From NCBI GenBank assembly GCA_029449245.1, contig JANATF010000005.1:2480001-2544000 (forward strand): a stretch of 64,000 nucleotides of DNA, read 5' to 3'. Each line of letters opens with the position of its first letter. Positions within the stretch are counted from its first letter, which is position 1. Shown piece by piece: positions 1 through 10,830 of this stretch. The notes beneath the pieces were generated by a model. It had not been told where the DNA came from. It searched no databases and worked only from the letters and a program-made list of their open reading frames with translations. Source of the stretch: Mortierella alpina (Eukaryota; Mortierellomycota; Mortierellomycetes; Mortierellales; Mortierellaceae). Position numbers and translations under genes: made by a program.

Positions 1-2219
1 AAGCTTTTGCTGCTACCGGGTTCGTTGTATGGACAAGGTAAGATGACATGTCGATTTCGATACGATATTCCGATACAATATTCCAGTAGACCTCTTCTGT
101 TCGCAAGCTGATGTTCGTGTGACATTACTCCATCTAGAAATGAGGAGCTGCTCAACCTAAAAGCAAAGAACCTTGAACACAACTTGGTCACCGAGAGTGG
201 GTCGCCCTACTTCACAATCACGTTAACTTGGCGTAAGACAAACCAAGCCGATGCATCTAAAGGTATGCGAAAATCGAACATACGCTTTTTTCCGAGTCGT
301 TGATGGTTATCGTCCTGCTTCTGACACGCTGTACTGTTTCCCATTGCGGTTGGTCAGCCAACGTCTACGAAATTCATCCGCGCCCTGACGAACCTCACAT
401 TTGTTGCTACACCAAACTCCAAGCTTGGCTTGCTTGGTTGGAACGAAATGGGCGACCTCTCCATCCAGACGACTATGTGTTCCCGGCATTGGATGGGAAA
501 GGGCGTGTCAAAATCAAGGAGCAATTTTCGGCGACACGTGTACAAACGCTGCTGGATCAATTTACTAGAGACGCTCATCTACTTAATGGTCGCAACGGTC
601 GGTTCACCACACATTGTTTTCGTCGCGGAGGAGCTCAGTATCGATTTATGTTTGCTAGAGAAAAGTGGTCCTTAAAGGCTTTGAAGTGGTGGGGTGGATG
701 GTCAGAGGGCGAAAGGGTGGGCACAATAATGCGGTACCTGCTGGATGAATTCAACCGATATGAGATGGGCTTCAGTGACATGCTTTCCCCAGTACGACAA
801 GACAGCCGGCATGCCGTCTTCATGGGCGATACAGACACGCCGGGCACCAATGCAGCGACTCAGCAAGGACTGGCGATTGCAATGGAAGCACAAAGGGCAA
901 TATTTATCAAGGAGATCGAGCACAGATTCGCCACGCAAACACTGGAGCTGGAGCACAAACTGGAGCAAAAAATCTCCGTCCAGGTCGATCAGCTCTGTAG
1001 CAAGCGCGACATGCAAATATTAGCTGAACAGCTTCGGACGGCTATTCTTACAGATCGAGTCACCGTCTCCCGACTACCTCAACCTGGGCAGGGTTCCAGG
1101 TCCACACAGCAGGCACCAAGACCGGCAAGCCAAGAACCCCTCGCACGGCGCGTACAGCAGCCACAACAGGAACCTGAAGATCAGCAGACGGTTGCAGCCC
1201 CCATCGCTCCGCGCATGCCTACCATCAGCACCTGGCAGGAAGCCGTCAGACAATGGGAGCGTGGAGACCCTGACAGAGGACTAACTATCCCCCTTCACGC
1301 CTGGACTAAAATGATGCGCAAGACGGATGCAGGCAGGTATTCACAGAGGAAGTTGATTGCGGCAGAGTTCAGGTACCTTGGAAGAAATGCGGACAACATG
1401 AGAGATGTTCACGGGGCGGCTACGAAGGCGATTAGGACTCTTATAGTGTCCATCCGCGCCCATAAGTACGCACGAATAGAAAAGGCGCGGGCTCTCGCGC
1501 GGGCTCGTCTAACACAGGGAAGGGAGCGCCGACAGCAGCAGCAAGAGGTGGAAGAAGAAGAGGAAGAAGAAGTGGAGGAAGAAGTGGAGGAAGAGGAGGA
1601 AGAGGAGGAACAGGAGGAAGAGGAGGAAGAAGTGGAGGAAGAGGAGGAGGAAATGGAAGGAGAAGTGGAGAAAGAAGCAGAGGTAGAAGCGGAAGAAGAA
1701 GAAGCTGTAGATGAGAAGGATGATAATACCGATAAAGGCGAGAAAGGAGTAGAGGACGAGGGTGAGAACGAAGTCGAAGAGCCCTTGATCAGAAGACGAC
1801 ACGTCAAAGTGCTGCAACAGGTACAACGAGCTCAAGAATGTCAATCAAATCCAGTAAACCAAGGACTAAAGTCACAGGCACGAGAAGTGCAACAAGAGCA
1901 AATGTCAGACCAGCAGCAGCAGGAAGTGCAGGAGCAAGAACAGGAGCAGAAGCAGGAGCAGAAGCAGGAGCAGGAACAAGATCCACTGCCACCACCGCAG
2001 CTGCTGACGCAGTCGAGTCAAGAGGAAGCAAACCTATCACCATCCAAAAGTAAAGGAGGTGTGACTAGAAGGATCACAAGGAGTGCACATACACAAGACA
2101 GTGAGGCCGGTTCGTCTGGTACTGACGGTGCAGCAAAGCGTATGCGGACGAGAAGTTTACGATCAGACTCAGTCGAGAAGGGGACGGAAAGGATGCGTGG
2201 GAAGCGCGTGTGTAGGTAG
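1..2219 (+). mobile_element. Crypton-type tyrosine recombinase gene, 5' end outside window
   Basis: Spliced model: exons 3-37, 138-262 and 358-2219 (introns 38-137 and 263-357, both GT-AG, phases agree), giving a 673-residue partial protein. What is seen: a complete-looking tyrosine-recombinase core. An Arg in TRNEELLNLK is split by intron 1, a Lys follows in WRKTNQ, then HCFR (HxxR) near nt 613, GGWS, and a likely nucleophile Tyr in MRYLLDE near nt 735. Downstream (about nt 1230-1490) is a Trp-containing block, WQEAVRQWERG to RTLIVSIRAHK, resembling the GCR1_C DNA-binding domain that fungal Cryptons carry. The tail is extremely acidic (Glu runs, nt 1540-1720), then Gln-rich, then basic. Cryptons move as circular DNA through this enzyme and lack terminal repeats, so element ends cannot be read here. 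Family assignment is inferred from this domain order. The catalytic residues appear intact. Confidence 0.75.
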
Positions 2220-3668
2220 ATGAATTAGATATGTTTTCGTGACTGTTAATTCAAAAATTTGAACATTGAATCGCCTGCTGTGAACAACCCGGGTTATGGC
2301 CTACATAACATGAAAGAATATACATATGCAATTTGTGCGTCTTTTATTTTTGAACACCGGGGAGATGTATGAATACACATCAGTCAAGAAGGGGTGAACT
2401 GAGGTGGCTTCTTATAGCCCGCCTTCTTACTGGAGGTTGCGAAGCCTCGAGGCAGCAGAATAGGTGCAAGGATGCGGCAAGATGACTGGATTGGGTCGGG
2501 ATACCATGGAAATAGTCAAGACAGTGAATCCAAAGGTCCGCCCTCCAGGGAAGGCATTAGCACAGTTTGGGAACTGATCGAGTAGATTGTGACCGAGACT
2601 GAGGCGCAATGCGATGTAGCGGGGGCTCGGAAGCAGCCCCGCAGGAGCAAGGCGAATTTGTTTGCAGGTTGAAACTTTATGAGCATTGGATCGAGGTACA
2701 AAACAGTGAGGAGGGTGGGGCATCCAAGCAGCACGCTTGCGTGAGAACTGAAATAACAGACTGCCTGCGATTGCCCTCAGAGCCCAACTATCATTCAATC
2801 GACCGGGTCGTGTGTTTAGCAGAGGTGGAACGGTAGTGTGGAGAATGAGTATGCTGCTGGCCAGGCCCAGAACAGTGCGCTATTACTTAGATCGAACGCC
2901 TGGTCAGTCCTCGATTCACTCCCACCAAACTATCGTCTGCAGAGACCTTCCCTCGGAATCCTGTTTGTGTCTAGCGACCCTCAAAACCACAGGGCATGGC
3001 TCACCTCTAAGGATTATTGCACAGCAACGGTGCCTATCATCCTTTGGTCGACCTCCAATGAGAGGTGCCTCGCTATCAGACATATCAAAGCAGGCTACAT
3101 GCATCTTGACCCATTTCCGCATCTGCCCCCTGTTTTCGGAAGAGAGAAAGAGAGAAAGAGAGAAAGAGAGAGATAGAGAGAGAAAAGAGAGAGGGCAACA
3201 AGCAGACTGCATGCATGTCCCAGCCTATACATGTAGTATGTGGTGCACAGAGCGCTGAGAGAACGGAAAAGGAGCAGATCGAGCTTGCGATTGGCTCCTG
3301 GCGAGAAGGCAACTTAACTCTAACGCAGCAGGAATGGCGGCGAGATGCTCCTTCCGCTTTTTTTCGTTTTCTCTTTCTCTTTTCTTCTCCATTCCAATCT
3401 GCTTCTTCTTTTTCTTCATCCATCCCTCCATCCACCTTTCCATCCCTCCATTCATCCATTCATCCATCCATTCATCCATTCATCCATCCACCTTTCCCTC
3501 CCTCCGTACATTCCTCCCTCCCTCCCTCCTCTCCACCCCATCTCCCCCTCCTAGCCTGGCGCTACATCCCACACCATCGACAAAACCAGTCGTGGTCCGT
3601 TGTGTCTTTATACCCCCTCTCGGCCCCGCCCCTGAGCTGATCCTCCATCTGCCACTTCCCCCGTCACC
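2220..3668. other. Intergenic region with two simple-sequence tracts
   Basis: No supported gene. It holds a GA-rich purine tract at about 3140-3200 and a pyrimidine tract of CATC/CATT-type tetranucleotides at about 3405-3545. The latter lies just before the start codon at 3669 and is probably promoter or 5' UTR of that gene. The first part follows the recombinase stop codon and may belong to the Crypton 3' end. Confidence 0.5.
3405..3545. repeat. (TCCA)n-like pyrimidine-rich tetranucleotide tract
   Basis: Degenerate repeats of CATCCATC/CATTCATC run for about 140 nt and end in CCTCCCTCC. Such CT-rich strands are common in fungal core promoters. It lies 125-265 nt before the ATG of the next gene. 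Confidence 0.7.
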
Positions 3669-5951
3669 ATGGCCCACGCCGATACCCGATCCCCCTCATC
3701 CGCTCCACACCGCACCCAGAGAGCCTTCAGCATATCTGCTGAAACAAGGACCTCCCGCGACTCGTACTACGACCTGGATGGCCCCTACCCTCTTCCTGCA
3801 TCCCCTCCCTTCAGCACCAGCACTCTCTTCTCGCCCTTCACCCAACTCTCCCACGACATCCAGCTCCCACCCGTAAACGACCTTGATCTCTACAAGCGGC
3901 CAGCCTCGCAGCCCCTGCCGGCTTCTGGCCTTGACCCTGCCGTCCAAAGCGGCGACACGAAAAAGACAGATGACCCTCGGCGATCCAAGAAAGACCAGCT
4001 GTCGCTTAAATCATTGCAAACTGTCAAACCAGACAAAGCTGACAAGCAGCAAGCCAAACTGGAGCGCAAGCAAAAGCGGGAAGAGTACAAGCAAATGTAT
4101 CAGAGCCAATACGACTACGAGCGACAGATGGAAGAGCGTAGGACAGAGAAGCGTCAGCAGCGGTCACTGCCCATCCATCCTTTACCCACGGCTTTAGTAT
4201 CGGGCGGCGACGCTCTAACGGACCATGCTGGGCGTCCGCAGTCGCTTGCGCCCGTCAATGAAATGTACTATCACTCCAGTCGACACTACTATCGCCCCTC
4301 ACGTCCTCACCAGCGCAACTACTGCCCGGATCCATCTCTTGAACAGCCACGCGTCGGTAGTTTGTCCTCCTCAACCTCTACAAAGTATTCGCAAAAGGAC
4401 AAGACTTCGGCAGAGAAGCTGCGATCCTTCAGTCTGAAGAGCCAGTCTACGAAGTCCATGAATGATCTTCGGCCGTGGTCGGGCGTTCCGCCTCAGTCTC
4501 TAGCATACGACTGTCCGTCGGGATATGATAGTGACGATACAGCCATGTCCCAAGATTGGGGCTCCTTGATGGACACACTTCACTCTCCCTCTATACTTCA
4601 GCCGATGGATTCGCCTACTTGGGACACCTCCTCAAAGGATGACACAGAACTAGAGTCCGTGGACGCCTCATTTAGCAACATGAGCCTTGCTCCGGACAAT
4701 AGCAAGAGTGGCAACGGCAGATATCTGTTGAGTAAGTGTCATTCAATTGTGCGTTACAGCGCACCACTTCATGTGCATTTGCGGATTTTCCAGGACCCTG
4801 CTCTGCCGTTGTCCTTACTAAAACGTAAGGGACGCGTTGTCGGTCCTCTATATATCCACCTGCCATTGGCCTTGTACTATTACGAGCCTTGCTGCATGCA
4901 TTATCAAGCGTTGGGTCTGAAATCTTTGTGAGATGCCGCTAGTGCAGTAGATGGAAAGATCCGCCACTGATGGATCTTGCATTGACCCCTGCATGCAAGC
5001 AAATATCCAAACTTTGCACTCATCTGACATCTTCTCTAACGCCCTCCATCTTTTTGTTATGGTTTTATCATGCTGCTTTACAGTTCTAGGTGCCAATGGT
5101 CGGACAGGGCTTGAATTAGTGAGACAGGGCCTGGAACGGAATTATCGAGTAACTGCCTTTGTTAGGGATGACAGGGTCCTACTTGATGACAGCACCCTCC
5201 GCAAGAACCAGAATTTGCTGATCGTTCGTGGGTCTCCAACATGCCAGATGGACCTGGATCGCTGTGTGGAGGGCCAGGATGTTGTTGTGAATGTGATCGG
5301 GGTCAGTAACACCTTCTGTTAAAAAATGAACAAAACGTGGTAAATTTACTGATACCCCCTCCTTCTGTCCATCTAGGCACGCATTATGACAGGAGACACG
5401 ACTGTCAGTTCGCATTCACAGGTGATATTGAACAATTCTATGAAAAAGCACGGTATGCACCCTCAACTAAGCCTACACACTCTCGGCACGCTTGACAAGC
5501 CCTATATTCGATGTGCTCACCCTGCAACTCCTTTCACATAGGCGTGAAGCGATTGATTGTGGTGACCTCATATGGCTGTCTGGGTCTGCGCAACTACCTC
5601 ATCAGTACCAAGAAACTGTTTTCTCGCATGTTCATGACGGGGATCTTAAAGGACAAGGTCCTCCAGGAGGACATCATTCAACGTGACTCTGCATCCCTCG
5701 ATTGGACAATTGTGAGACCCATCACGCTAAAGGATGGTGATTTATCCGAGAACTATTGGGTGAGTTCGGACGAGCTACCAAAGACAAACAAGGTCAAGGT
5801 CCTAACACGGCGGGATCTGGCGCACTATATACTTGGGATCATCAATGCGCCTGAGGAGCTTCATGCGATAAGGAGTATTGCCGGAAAGCCTAAAGCGAGC
5901 AAGTCGAAACCGTACTGCCCGGTCGAACGAAGACTGGAGAAGCGACGCTAG
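3669..5951 (+). CDS. Disordered N-terminus fused to NAD(P)-binding (NmrA/SDR-like) domain
   Basis: Exons 3669-4731, 5084-5301, 5377-5452 and 5542-5951; 588 residues, all junctions GT-AG with matching phase. Residues 1-350 are low-complexity and disordered, with a basic charged helix (KLERKQKREEYKQMYQ) around 120-150 and many Ser/Tyr/Pro. From about residue 350 an atypical short-chain dehydrogenase fold begins. Strand 1 plus glycine loop ILGANGRTG is completed exactly across intron 1 (GRYLL from exon 1, ILGANG after splicing). TAFVRD, VVVNVIG, VVTSYG and DWTIVRP follow, as in NmrA-like/BLVRB-like reductases. Because exon 1 supplies the first beta strand, the two halves belong to one transcript. 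A shorter product starting at the Met of SNMSLAPDN, about 17 residues before the fold, is possible. Substrate is not predictable. Confidence 0.75.
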
Positions 5952-6762
5952 GTGATGGAAATCGGAACGACTCCATTGGAAATTACTACCCGTGCTAGCT
6001 TTGGAGGATAAGGTAAAAACAAAAGGGCATGGATCGTATATTAGATAGAGTACTCTTTGTGCGTCCTGACCACAATCGCAATCACCCAAAAAGAAAGCTC
6101 GTTTGTCTGCGCCGTCGACTGCATGCGTAGTCTCCTGTACCATGGTCCTATGTGTTCTGCTGAACGTGTGGCTGTACGCGTAGACGGCGACCTGACCCTC
6201 GCAACGACCAAATAACCCTGCATGGGCGCAATGTATTCTACTTGGCAGAAATTTATTTTGAGCACCCAACAAAATCAAGGTCAAAGGAAGCCTGAGAAGG
6301 ATCCATCGAGCTCGATTTACCATTGCTCATGTGCCGCATCTCCTGCGCGAGCAACTCAGTTACCTTTTTTTCTGCTTTTATATTGAACATTGTCGACAAC
6401 GACCATACATTGGTCTAGCCGGAAGCTGGGCTATATTTTTGTGTCGTCGAACAAAAGCGAATGGACTGTTATCACTTGTGGAGCAAGGTGAGGCAGAGAG
6501 CATTAGCTCAGCAAGACAATGCACAATTCGCATCACAGGAGCAACCTTGTGGATCCACAACAAAAAATACAGTTTTGGTGCCTTGGAGAGCAAACCCAAC
6601 CCGCATTGTCCTCCACGCGTTTTGTTCAGGCACCCTTTTTTTTCGTGTCAGATTATTTTTCCCTTCTCTTTTTCTCTTTTTCACTCTGTTCCCCTCTCCT
6701 TCTCGTCCTCGTCCTCGTCCACTCCCATCCCGCACATCCGCCCATTCATTCACGGATCTATA
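5952..6762. other. Intergenic region, promoter of the VTT-domain gene
   Basis: No supported gene. The last 130 nt are strongly pyrimidine-rich (TTTTC, TCCTCGTCC), as expected for a fungal promoter/5' UTR in front of the start at 6763. Confidence 0.5.
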
Positions 6763-8180
6763 ATGTCTAGCTCAAGAGCCACCGACACAACGCCATTGCT
6801 CGGCAGCGTCCCCAGCAATGCCTCATCCAGCACCAAGCCTGTCAAAAGACGCAGGGTGCGTCAGCATCTCCTGAACATGACTCCGCTGCAGAGCCTCATT
6901 GCCCTGCTGGCCTTGGCTGGTACTGTTTTCCTGAGCGTCTACTTCATGCTCAAATACAACCTCCCCAAGGACTTGACAGAGTAAGAAAACGTCTTCGGCA
7001 ACGGTGTCAGGAGACTGTTCGCACGACCACAACATGCCTTAACGACTTTGTTGCTCCATTTCTCCTGTTGACCATCTCCACTGCTTTTTTTTGAATGACA
7101 GCGAACAGCGGCAATGGCTCAAGATTCCCAGGAATGCGGACGATGTGCAGCACCTGAGCAAGGTCTTGAACGATTACCTCGGCAACCACTATTACAACGT
7201 GTTGACCTGCTTCATTGTCACCTACCTTGCGTGAGTACCGTGCTCTAGTTTTCACAGGAAAGAGTATTGCCATCGGTCTCCTTCACTAAATCTGTATCCG
7301 TACACCATCCTTGTCTTATTAGCTTGCAATCGTTCGCCATTCCAGGAACAGTGATGCTCTCGGTCCTTGGGGGTGCTTTGTTCCAGTTCTGGGTGGGTCT
7401 GGCGGCAGTACTCTTCTGCTGTGGTTTCGGAGCTTTGGGCGCCTACACCATCTCGAAATACCTTGGACACCCCATTGTCGCAAAGTATCTCAGCGCAAGA
7501 ATTGACAAGCTTGAGAAGAAGGTGAGTTATCGAGTCGCGCAGCGTGAAGAAAAATCGGGAGGGTGACTCCACGCATGGGGAAGCCATGAATCTAACGCGG
7601 TAATAACTCTGAACTCAATAGATCGAAGCGAAGAAGGATGAGCTCTTCTTTTACTTTGCCTTTCTTCGCGTAACACCCTTCATTCCCAGTACGTGAAACG
7701 CGCATCGCAACATCCATCATGAAGCACTGTTGAACGGTTAACTGTTAATTGTCAACTAACTCTTATCCACAACACTTTATTGCATCAGACTGGTTCATGA
7801 ACGTTGCATCGCCTCACCTGGGAATTCCTGTCCTCGTATTCTTCTTCGGCACCCTGGGTAAGGGATCATCATTCATGGAACATAACACTGGCTTTTTTCT
7901 TGACCCTCAGACTTTGTACTAATGTTCTATGCTTGAATTTTTTTTTTCGCGCTCTATAGTCGGCGTGCTTCCCAACTGTCTTGTAACCGTGCAGGCTGGA
8001 GTCACCTTGGCTGCTTTGGCCAACCCCGATGACTTCACGCTCTTGACGCCCCAGAACATCATCATGACCGTAGTCGTCTGTGGCTGTCTATTGCTCCCCA
8101 TTGTCTTGCACCGCAACTCTGAAGACCCCACCGCCGATGCAAAGCCAGACGAAGAAGCAAATGCCCACGCTCGTGTTTGA
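6763..8180 (+). CDS. TMEM41-type VTT (SNARE-associated Golgi) domain membrane protein
   Basis: Exons 6763-6980, 7102-7230, 7323-7521, 7622-7688, 7789-7857 and 7960-8180; 300 residues. The order of motifs matches animal TMEM41A/B closely: a short cytosolic N-terminus, one membrane helix (SLIALLALAGTVFLSVYFML), then FAIPGTVMLSVLGGALF, FGALGAYTISKYLGHPIV, FLRVTPFIPNWFMNVASPHL, and GVLPNCLVTVQAGVTL followed by a last helix. Known family role: ER phospholipid scramblases needed for lipid mobilisation, autophagosome growth and lipoprotein/lipid-droplet handling. The PFIPNWFMN re-entrant segment characteristic of TMEM41/VMP1-like scramblases is intact. It is more similar to TMEM41 than to yeast Tvp38, judged by motif reading. 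The length is typical. Confidence 0.9.
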
Positions 8181-8620
8181 ATGCGCAAATAGGCGCGAAA
8201 AGAACGGAGGAAGCAGGAACATAAAGCGTGGGTAAGAGCAGGAGGAACGCCCATTATACCATCTGGACCGCAATGAGGATCTGTATACAGGATAGATGCT
8301 TGTCACCAGTCGAAGTCTTGTCGTTTTACCTGACGAAAAATCATGACTTTATCAAGTTGCAGATCTCCATAAGCTCGCTGCTCAGGCCTTTGAATATAAA
8401 GCAAACTTTCTTAACACCAAGAAACACCACAGACTGTATGGACTACTCGACTCTCGCGGCCAAGGAGACACTTTCAGCACCCATGAACCCGGTAATCAAA
8501 AGGAATGTTTATTAGATCTAGTCAATGATCGACTTTGTCATTGGTAAGCAATGGTTGGCGACATGCTGTGGCTCTTGATGCTTGCGAGCTGTTGGGGTTG
8601 GGACGTATTAAGGGCTTGAT
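8181..8620. other. Convergent 3' spacer, no gene seen
   Basis: Lies between the 3' ends of the plus-strand VTT gene and the minus-strand secreted-protein gene. No coding signal; presumably holds both polyadenylation regions. Confidence 0.5.
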
Positions 8621-9148
8621 TTACGCCTCCTGATCGGCTGTCGACTCTTCTCCGGGCTGCTTCTTAACCATCACCGAACATGGCTTGAACGGTGGATCCA
8701 TCGACTTCACCATTTCATCGGTCGTGTGGTGGAGAACTGTTCCCTTGCACCCCACTTTGTCATAAAAGGTGAAATCCATACTAGGTAGACCCTTGTAGGA
8801 GCGAACCAGGCTGCATTTAAAGTTCCAGCAGCCGTCGCCATTAAATCGCTGCCTGTCGCCAATATAATTGGCTTGGGAGTAGGTCTCACAGTCCCACACG
8901 TAAGGGTTGTTGTCGTCGCCGGCAGCCTCGACAGGTTTGTGGCTATGCTTGGACTTGGAGGAAGAAAATACGCCAATGTCTGGATGAAAAACGGCCTCAG
9001 AGGAGGTGTCGTCGCGGACTGCGTGGTTGAGATATTGGAGCTTGCCAGATCCATGTATCACGCTCGAATCAAAACTTTTCTTGGAGATGGGGCTTGAGGC
9101 GACAACACTGGCGCCCAATGCCAACAGTGTAATTGCTAAGAATTTCAT
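8621..9148 (-). CDS. Small secreted Cys-containing protein, unknown function
   Basis: Intronless, 175 residues. The N-terminus MKFLAITLLALGASVVASS is a clear signal peptide (Lys then about 14 hydrophobic residues, small residues at the cleavage site). The mature part has a Ser/His/Lys-rich linker (SSSKSKHSHK) and then a compact C-terminal domain with five cysteines in WDCETYS, GDGCWNFKCSL, VGCKGT and KPCSV and many aromatics. I recognise no family; the spacing of Cys and Trp/Tyr resembles small extracellular beta-sandwich or effector-like proteins. It lies in the same orientation as the next secreted Cys-rich gene 0.5 kb upstream, but the two proteins do not look alike in sequence. Confidence 0.6.
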   Translation of the reverse strand: MKFLAITLLALGASVVASSPISKKSFDSSVIHGSGKLQYLNHAVRDDTSSEAVFHPDIGVFSSSKSKHSHKPVEAAGDDNNPYVWDCETYSQANYIGDRQRFNGDGCWNFKCSLVRSYKGLPSMDFTFYDKVGCKGTVLHHTTDEMVKSMDPPFKPCSVMVKKQPGEESTADQEA

Positions 9149-9682
9149 ACTGAATATGGTGAAGCGGCAGTTGATGATGGTACGGAGGTGATTGGCAGGA
9201 ATACAAGAGAGGAATATTACCCCAAGCTTGCTTTCAACAGGAAATGGTGCATCCTAGACGGATTTACGGCATTCAAAGTGGTTTTTTTTTGTGTTTCAAC
9301 ATAGTTTTTTTTTTCGGATCCACTTACTCGTACGTGATGGGGCCTCACAAGAACCTGCGTAACTTCTGGAACCACAGTATCGCTAGTGACCCAGCTTTGC
9401 ACCAAGTTATGCCGAGAGACGTGTGTAGGCAACGAATGCACCTACTCGGTGCCAAAAAAAAATTCGCCTCACAGCCTCGTATCCTTCCAACAAGAAAATA
9501 TTTTCACCGCATCTAAAACATGGGGTGCTTACAGTGCTGTGCGGCAGCATTCTTCATGCCTGGTCTCACTCACTGCAGACTTGGTCGTTTAATGTATAAT
9601 ATGTACAGACATCATGATGAGGAGTGGGGTAGAGTGTGTTTGGTTCTGTGGTGAACTGTCTGCGGGATCCGGACCAGCACGA
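9149..9682. other. Spacer between two secreted-protein genes
   Basis: No supported gene. Should contain the promoter of the 8621-9148 gene and the 3' end of the 9683-10072 gene, both read on the minus strand. Confidence 0.45.
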
Positions 9683-10072
9683 TCACAGACAGCCTTCATT
9701 CAAACCAGCCTCGCAACACAGGATGGTATGCTTCTTGGTCAGCTCAAGGTAACGACTAGCGACGCATCCGGCTAGGCGTTCGCCATAGTAGGAGGCGTTA
9801 CCAGAATGGGTGTTTTTGTCGCAGACAACCCCACTCGGTTTTTCTGATTTGCCATCACGGGCACGGTTGCGAAAGACGAGGCTGGAGTCTTTGGCGCAGA
9901 AACCGGCCAAGCAATGGCGGAACGCCCTGAGATCCTTGATGCGGTTTGCTGACGTGTCGCAAGATGAAGCGTATTTGAGTTTTGAGGATCCATGACAGCG
10001 GCTGCTTTCCTTCCAGCAATGCATGGCAAAGACGACCTGCAGCAAGACGAGTGTAAGGAAGAGAATTTTCAT
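9683..10072 (-). CDS. Small secreted cysteine-rich protein, unknown function
   Basis: Intronless, 129 residues when started at the Met that opens the signal peptide MKILFLTLVLLQVVFAMHC. The open frame continues upstream, but a TATA box 60 nt before this ATG argues for this start. The mature protein has about ten cysteines (HCWKESSRCHGS, SSCDTS, RHCLAGFCAK, VVCDKN, AGCVAS, LCCEAG, EGCL), enough for five disulfides, and is basic. No family is recognised. The pattern is that of small secreted proteins of soil and plant-associated fungi, which can be effectors, antimicrobial peptides or wall proteins; I cannot choose between these. Confidence 0.6.
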   Translation of the reverse strand: MKILFLTLVLLQVVFAMHCWKESSRCHGSSKLKYASSCDTSANRIKDLRAFRHCLAGFCAKDSSLVFRNRARDGKSEKPSGVVCDKNTHSGNASYYGERLAGCVASRYLELTKKHTILCCEAGLNEGCL

Positions 10073-10130
10073 TTTAAGAATAAGCAGGGGGAGCGTTGTA
10101 TAAGAGTGGATATTTGGCGAGCAACGCGTC

Positions 10131-10140
10131 GTTTTTATAG
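10131..10140 (-). promoter_or_regulatory. TATA box of the Cys-rich secreted-protein gene
   Basis: CTATAAAAAC on the minus strand, ending 59 nt before the proposed ATG at 10072. The short distance supports starting translation at the signal-peptide Met rather than further upstream. Confidence 0.55.
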
Positions 10141-10830
10141 CCCCCAGCCCGTCTGCCATACCATCCCAGTAATCTCATGGAAAGCTTTAAAGGTAAGACC
10201 ACATGAAGATATACGATACCCACACCTTCCGTCTGCGCGGATCATGATTTCTTCATTAGCGCCCATCCATCGTCCATGTGTGGTAACTGAAGACACGACA
10301 AATATCAGGGGTAAGTGTGTGTTTCCTGCCCGGTCATTGTTGGACCATTTGTAGCGGGCTTAAACATGGACGCCAGCCTTAGCCTTGTACCCCACTTCAA
10401 AACTCCCCTTCATGTTTTAGGTGTTTCCCCTTGTGTTCTCACACAAATCCATCTCCCGATAGCAGAACCCGCGTCGAGTGAAGGGTTCAATCCCACTAGA
10501 GCACAGGAAGAGTGCGATGGTATTGATTCAAGGACCTTCTTAGATCTGATTGAGACCGAGCCATAGGCCGAAGGTCTAACGACAATGCTGCATGCAGCTT
10601 GCCAATCGAACACTCAAGGCGATCTAACGCCCAGACGAATAAGGGGTTGCGTCAATCAGGCACTGCACCTATTGTAGCCTTCCTTGCAAGTCTTGCTACC
10701 CTTTGGGCACTCGGCGTAAGACTCTGCCTATTGCAACACTGGAACAATTATTTGGGCTGCATAGGGGCCACGTTTTCCGGTCAACAAAAAAGCAGCAACT
10801 GATCCCGAATCCCTCACTGAATGGCAGACA
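10141..10830. other. Divergent promoter region, no gene seen
   Basis: Separates the minus-strand secreted-protein gene from the plus-strand TrhO-like gene. No ORF with recognisable features. Confidence 0.4.

Noticed and set aside
1409-1844. Ser/Phe/Leu-rich frames antisense to the acidic tail of the recombinase
   Set aside because: They are the complement of Glu codon runs, not genes.
10480-10505. GGTTCAATCCC resembling a tRNA B box
   Set aside because: No T-stem pairing and no A box upstream at a proper distance.
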